Shown: piece by piece, positions 60,511-64,000 of the stretch | How positions within the stretch are numbered: position 1 is the first letter of the stretch | Layout of the letters: each line of letters opens with the position of its first letter | NCBI GenBank assembly: GCA_020635715.1 | Contig: JACJZG010000016.1 | Location: 17,650 to 81,649, forward strand | DNA from: Flavobacteriales bacterium | Lineage (GTDB): Bacteria > Bacteroidota > Bacteroidia > Flavobacteriales_F > PHOS-HE28 | DNA length: 64,000 nt | Direction: 5' to 3' | Program-made: the position numbers and the translations under genes | The notes under the pieces: model-generated | What the model was told of the DNA's origin: nothing | The model's database searches: none | What the model saw: the letters and a program-made list of their open reading frames with translations, nothing else

Positions 60511-61572
60511 TTGGTCCCCGAGCGCATTTCCCGCACCCGCATCCGCTTCCAGCGCGTGCTCCGGATCACCGTTGCATGGGCGGTGCTGGCCTGTCTGACG
60601 GCCCTCTTTGAGCACACCTTCCTGCTCACCCATGGTTCTCCTGGCCGGCTCATGGACCGTATCGACGACCGGCTTCCCACCGCCATCATCGCCGGCCTCC
60701 TGGGCGGAACGCTCTACCTCTTCGTGCTCAGGGACCGCTGGCGTCGTCTTCCCTATTTCCACGCAGTGGGTGTCATGGCGATCCTGCTTGCCGTGGTGCT
60801 CGTCGTGGTGCGCCTCATCCTTCCGCCCACGACCGCTGGATCGGGCGACCTCCTGCACCAGGCGTTCTCCTACACGGGGGTGAGCACCTTCCTCTACTGG
60901 TTCCTCTTGATGGCCGGGACCATGCTCATGGTGCGCTTGAACGACCAGCTCGGCAGTGGTGGCATCAGTTACCTCACGGGCTTCTACCACAAGCCGCGGC
61001 AGGAGATGCGCATCTTCATGTTCCTCGACATGCGCTCTTCCACGGCCATCGCGGAACGGCTGGGACATACGCGCTACTTCGAACTGCTGAACGAGCTCTT
61101 CGCGGACATCACCGATCCCATCCTCTACTCGCGCGGCGACATCTACCAATACGTTGGGGATGAGATCAGCGTGAGCTGGTCCTTCCGGCGCGGTGTCGGT
61201 CGCCAGCGTTGCATCCGCTGTTTCCTCGACATCCGCCGCAAGTTGCGTGCGCGCGCCGCCCATTACGAGGCACGGTACGGGCTCACTCCTGTCTTCAAGG
61301 CCGGCTTCCACTATGGTCCGGTCACGACCGGGGAAGTGGGACTGGTGAAGAAGGAACGCATCTACAGCGGTGATGTGGTGAACACGGCCGCACACATCCA
61401 GAACCAGTGCAACAAGCACGGGGTGGACAACCTGATCTCCGATGACCTGGTGAAGGTGCTCCGGCTCCCTGCTTCCTACACCCTGCGTGGCATCGGCAGC
61501 ACCGAGCTGAAAGGGCGCAGCCAGGCGATCGGCCTCTGGACCCTGGAGGAAAAGGGAGCCGCTGCTCAGTAG
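60511..61572 (+). CDS. Membrane class III nucleotide cyclase, atypical active site
   Basis: A 353-residue protein with four or so membrane helices in the first ~145 residues and a class III adenylate/guanylate cyclase domain from about 165. Metal-binding Asp residues are D173 (FLDMRSSTAIAERLG) and D217 (YVGDE). The usual substrate-specifying Lys (K-x-x-G-D) is Q213, and the transition-state Arg (N-x-x-x-R) is replaced: N291 followed by H295 in VNTAAHI. The protein may therefore use another substrate or be inactive. The start is TTG at 60511, placed 5 nt after the -7 box. Its 3' end overlaps the convergent gene by 7 nt. Confidence 0.8.
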   Translation: MVPERISRTRIRFQRVLRITVAWAVLACLTALFEHTFLLTHGSPGRLMDRIDDRLPTAIIAGLLGGTLYLFVLRDRWRRLPYFHAVGVMAILLAVVLVVVRLILPPTTAGSGDLLHQAFSYTGVSTFLYWFLLMAGTMLMVRLNDQLGSGGISYLTGFYHKPRQEMRIFMFLDMRSSTAIAERLGHTRYFELLNELFADITDPILYSRGDIYQYVGDEISVSWSFRRGVGRQRCIRCFLDIRRKLRARAAHYEARYGLTPVFKAGFHYGPVTTGEVGLVKKERIYSGDVVNTAAHIQNQCNKHGVDNLISDDLVKVLRLPASYTLRGIGSTELKGRSQAIGLWTLEEKGAAAQ

Positions 61573-62675
61573 GCGTGGCGCCTGCCCCGGCACAACACCA
61601 CCGTGCCTCCTGATGGCGCTGGATACACCACGGCTTCACCATGCAACGTGAATGAGCTGATACCCGGCTCGCGCGAAAGGCGTTCACGCCCACCATCCAC
61701 CCGGATGCTCCGCAACTCACGGTTGATGTCCAGGTAGACCACCCGTCCCCCTGCCACCTGCCACTGTTCGGGTACGAGATCTTCAACGGCCACTGGGCCA
61801 TCATCGCTCCAGATCATCAGACGGCCCGCCCAGAGATAGAGCAGCACGCGGTCCTTCACCCAATACTGCGACGGCATGCTGTCCGTGAGCTGAACGACAT
61901 CGCCGCCGCGCCAGGCCTTCAACTTCAAGGTGCCATCCACGAACGCCACCAGTCCATCGCCGGCCTGTGCGTTCACGGGCTTCATGCCGGATAGGCGCAC
62001 CGACTCCGCCCCCTTCCGTCCCATGAACTCCTGGTGCGCATCGTCCCAGTACGCCACGACGTCCATCCCGTTCACAGCGATACCGACATCACAGCTATCC
62101 GCGAGGGCTTCCACCTGCCCGTGGCTCAAGTAGAACAGTGTGCGTTGGCCGCGATCGTACCACGTGACGGTATTCGCGCCCTGCGTCCATTGCGGCCGCT
62201 CGGAACCTTGAGTCACTGAAGCCAGCGGAATGCGGCGGCCCTTCCAGCTGGCCGCCAACTCATGCTCGATGCTGTCCGTGAAGACGATGAGCGAGTCGCT
62301 TACGTGGAAACGCTGCACCCCTGTGGCGAGGAGATGCGCCCGATCACCGCGCAAGGTCCATAGGCTGTCAACCATGCGCCAGGCCACACGGTCACCGCTG
62401 GCCTGCAGTTCATCAGCGGGGTGCTCCTGAACCACTTCCACCGCGCGTGCTTCCAACCCGAAACGACAGAGCTGGCCGGCGTGATCCGTGAAGAAGAGCC
62501 CATCGCTCTGCGCATGCATCGTTGCCGGCGGTCGCGCATCCACCTCCATGAAACGCCCGTCGACGAAGAGCATGCTGCGGTCCATCGCGGTGACGAAGGG
62601 GGCCACGCATTGCGCCGACACATCCATCGTCCACATCCAGAGGACGAATGCCCTGCACTGGTGAAGCGGCCTCAT
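61566..62675 (-). CDS. Secreted beta-propeller-like protein of unknown function
   Basis: A 369-residue protein with a signal-like N-terminus (MRPLHQCRAFVLWMWTMDVSAQ). The mature part is a series of ~45-residue beta-rich units with repeated Trp and Asp-Gly turns (VAWRMVDSLWTLRGD, NTVTWYDRGQRTLFYLS, VVAYWDDAHQEFMG, LVAFVDGTLKLKAW, RVLLYLWAGRLMIWSDDG, RVVYLDINRELRSIRVDGG), as in WD40/PD40-type propellers. No family motif is exact. Its ATG overlaps the TGA of the upstream cyclase 2 gene (ATGA), so the two are coupled. Confidence 0.65.
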   Translation of the reverse strand: MRPLHQCRAFVLWMWTMDVSAQCVAPFVTAMDRSMLFVDGRFMEVDARPPATMHAQSDGLFFTDHAGQLCRFGLEARAVEVVQEHPADELQASGDRVAWRMVDSLWTLRGDRAHLLATGVQRFHVSDSLIVFTDSIEHELAASWKGRRIPLASVTQGSERPQWTQGANTVTWYDRGQRTLFYLSHGQVEALADSCDVGIAVNGMDVVAYWDDAHQEFMGRKGAESVRLSGMKPVNAQAGDGLVAFVDGTLKLKAWRGGDVVQLTDSMPSQYWVKDRVLLYLWAGRLMIWSDDGPVAVEDLVPEQWQVAGGRVVYLDINRELRSIRVDGGRERLSREPGISSFTLHGEAVVYPAPSGGTVVLCRGRRHAY

Positions 62676-63712
62676 GCGCCCTTCTTGAAGCGTCCGATCT
62701 CGTGTACGCGCACCTCGCGCTTGCGCCCCTTCACGGGTGCCACCATCTCCGGACCGATGCTGAAGCGGTCGTGCGCATGCGGAAGCCGGCCGAGCATCTC
62801 GCTCGAGATCAGCATGTCCACCTTCATGTCCTTGGCCACGCCGAGCATGCGTGACACACTGTTCATCACGTCGCCGCTCAGCTCAACGGAACGCTTGGTA
62901 TGACCGATCTGTGCGGAGATCACGCGCCCGCCGTGCAGCGCCGCGCGGAAGGCCGGCACCATGCCGAACTCACCGCGCAACACCTCGGCGTGCTGGGCGA
63001 TCCGTTCCTCGATGTCGAAGAAGAGATCGAGGCAGTTCTCGTAACGCACACCCACCTTCATCGGCCAGGTGAAGATCACTTCATCGCCCACGTACTTATG
63101 GATGTCGGCCTCGTTGCGCAGAACAGCATCGGTCATGAGTGAATAGGTGGTGTTGATGAAGCGGAAATAACGCAGATCACCCATGCGTTCCGCGAGCCCG
63201 GTACTGCCGACAAGGTCGAGGGTGAGCACTACACGTTCCTCGGCCACCGGCCGTTCGTACCGACCGAAGAGGAAGCCGAAGAAGAGGCGACGACCCATGA
63301 ACTCCTCCACCTGCACCACCAACAGGGCGATGGAGGTGATGATGACCACGCGCAACATGAGGGTGTAGAGCTGCCGCATGAGGAAGAGCTGCTGCACCTT
63401 CTGCGGCTGGTCGTAGGAGAACCAGTTGAAGGTGTCGCTGTTGAAGGCGAAGGTGAGCAGGATAAGAGCGATGGTGAGCAGGTTCACCAGTAGCACCTTG
63501 CCGATGAATTGCAGTGGGATGGCCAGCGCGCGGAAGCGACGACCGAAGAAGTACTCCTCGAGAACGCCCGTCCACAATCCCAACAGTGCCCAGGCGCCGA
63601 GCTGTGCATCGAGCGCACCGCCGCTGTACAGAATGAAGGCACTGGCCACGGCCACGGTGACCAACGTGTACTTGGCGAGCTTACGGAGCTTGTATCGGGT
63701 GAGTGCGGTCAA
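62672..63712 (-). CDS. Membrane class III nucleotide cyclase, complete active site
   Basis: A 346-residue protein with about four membrane helices (to residue ~135) and a class III cyclase domain. Metal-binding D166 (LTLDLVGSTGLAERMG) and D210 (YVGDE), Lys 206 (H-K-Y-V-G-D), and N284/R288 (MNSVSRM) are all present, so it is expected to make cAMP or cGMP. The frame extends upstream to 63760 but passes over a TACTTTCG box at 63721-63728; the TTG at 63712 lies 8 nt after it, mirroring the TTG start of cyclase 1. Its TGA overlaps the ATG of the secreted propeller gene. Confidence 0.8.
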   Translation of the reverse strand: MTALTRYKLRKLAKYTLVTVAVASAFILYSGGALDAQLGAWALLGLWTGVLEEYFFGRRFRALAIPLQFIGKVLLVNLLTIALILLTFAFNSDTFNWFSYDQPQKVQQLFLMRQLYTLMLRVVIITSIALLVVQVEEFMGRRLFFGFLFGRYERPVAEERVVLTLDLVGSTGLAERMGDLRYFRFINTTYSLMTDAVLRNEADIHKYVGDEVIFTWPMKVGVRYENCLDLFFDIEERIAQHAEVLRGEFGMVPAFRAALHGGRVISAQIGHTKRSVELSGDVMNSVSRMLGVAKDMKVDMLISSEMLGRLPHAHDRFSIGPEMVAPVKGRKREVRVHEIGRFKKGA

Positions 63713-63720
63713 AAGGACCG

Positions 63721-63728
63721 CGAAAGTA
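63721..63728 (-). promoter_or_regulatory. -7 promoter box (TACTTTCG) of cyclase 2
   Basis: TACTTTCG on the minus strand, 8 nt upstream of the proposed TTG start at 63712. Confidence 0.45.
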
Positions 63729-63766
63729 CGGTGGGGGGAAAGAGTAACGGACCCGTTCAAAGCTGG

Positions 63767-63798
63767 AATGGGTGCGAGGTCTTACCCTCGCACCCATT
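63767..63798 (-). terminator. Terminator hairpin of the right-edge gene
   Basis: A perfect 13-bp stem AATGGGTGCGAGG / CCTCGCACCCATT with a 6-nt loop, 24 nt after the stop at 63823 of the minus-strand gene. Confidence 0.75.
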
Positions 63799-63822
63799 CG
63801 GTCGTATTGGCCCGATCAAGAT

Positions 63823-64000
63823 CTATCGATCCACCTTCACGGCCTTCTTCACCACGGGCTGCCCATCCAGCAGCAGGGTCACGTAATACATGCCTGGCGC
63901 GAGTGCTGCGGTGTTCCAGTCGTACTGGTAACTACCGGCCTCGAGGTCGGCCTCCTGCAACACGCGTAGGTCGCGGCCATCGCTGCTGTTGGCCAGCAAC
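63823..64000 (-). CDS. C-terminal end of a secreted protein, T9SS-type sorting domain
   Basis: The last 59 codons of a gene entering from the right edge, in the minus-strand frame ending with TAG at 63825-63823. It reads ...DGRDLRVLQEADL, LEAGSYQYDWNT, LAPGMYYVTLLLDGQ, VVKKAVKVDR: the strand-turn-strand 'LAPGMYYV..' and basic end typical of type A T9SS sorting domains. Upstream part not visible. Confidence 0.7.
   Translation of the reverse strand, partial: LLANSSDGRDLRVLQEADLEAGSYQYDWNTAALAPGMYYVTLLLDGQPVVKKAVKVDR

Overview
The window looks like a piece of a GC-rich Bacteroidota chromosome, most likely an environmental Flavobacteriales lineage. Four things point there. Secreted proteins end in type IX secretion (T9SS) C-terminal sorting domains (14260-18456, 28753-31431, 33647-38440, probably 63823-64000). 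The block folP / DUF1599 / DoxX-like (BT_3928 type) / tpiA / prmA is a typical Bacteroidota neighbourhood. Start codons lack Shine-Dalgarno sequences. At least 17 genes have a TAnnTTyG box just upstream of the start, matching the Bacteroidota -7 element (TAnnTTTG) but mostly in a TTCG form. No phage, integrase, IS element, CRISPR array or rRNA was seen.

Layout. 0-7.2 kb, minus strand: start of a secreted protein, parE, a secreted zinc metalloprotease, an outer-membrane barrel, ychF. 7.2-8.0 kb: non-coding stretch with a palindromic intergenic repeat. 8-18.5 kb, plus strand: split transketolase with a von Willebrand A protein between its halves, an ECF sigma factor with a membrane anti-sigma-like partner and a Spy/CpxP-like protein, a class III aminotransferase, and a 1398-aa M43 protease whose catalytic domain is split by a large array of Ig-like repeats. 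18.5-28.5 kb: envelope and lipid genes (CoA-binding protein, LpxH-like phosphatase, OlsF-like double acyltransferase, transglutaminase-like protein, M23/LysM peptidase), tRNA-Leu, a YkuK-family protein, dipeptidyl peptidase III, an HD hydrolase and a lipoprotein. 28.5-38.8 kb: two tandem paralogous giant T9SS adhesins; the upstream half of the first is shattered by frameshifts. 38.8-41 kb: tRNA-Arg, DUF218 protein, M48 lipoprotein protease, clpS, and a CACGGATGAA repeat. 41-54.7 kb, minus strand: tpiA, prmA, a 1493-aa exported protein of unknown function, plsY and a 2260-aa TPR/PD40/coiled-coil/double-SPOR protein. 54.7-60 kb: DoxX-like protein, DUF1599 protein and folP, interspersed with four paralogous small secreted proteins. 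60-64 kb: small membrane protein, two membrane class III nucleotide cyclases around a secreted propeller-like protein, and the end of a probable T9SS cargo.

The genes combine central metabolism and housekeeping (transketolase, tpiA, folP, prmA, parE, ychF) with extensive cell-surface biology. The most interesting items are the M43 protease interrupted by adhesive repeats, the four-member secreted family with a conserved C-terminal P-x-G-x-A ... W-D signature, the giant TPR/PD40/SPOR protein, the cyclase pair (one with substituted catalytic residues), and the GC-shifted promoter motif.
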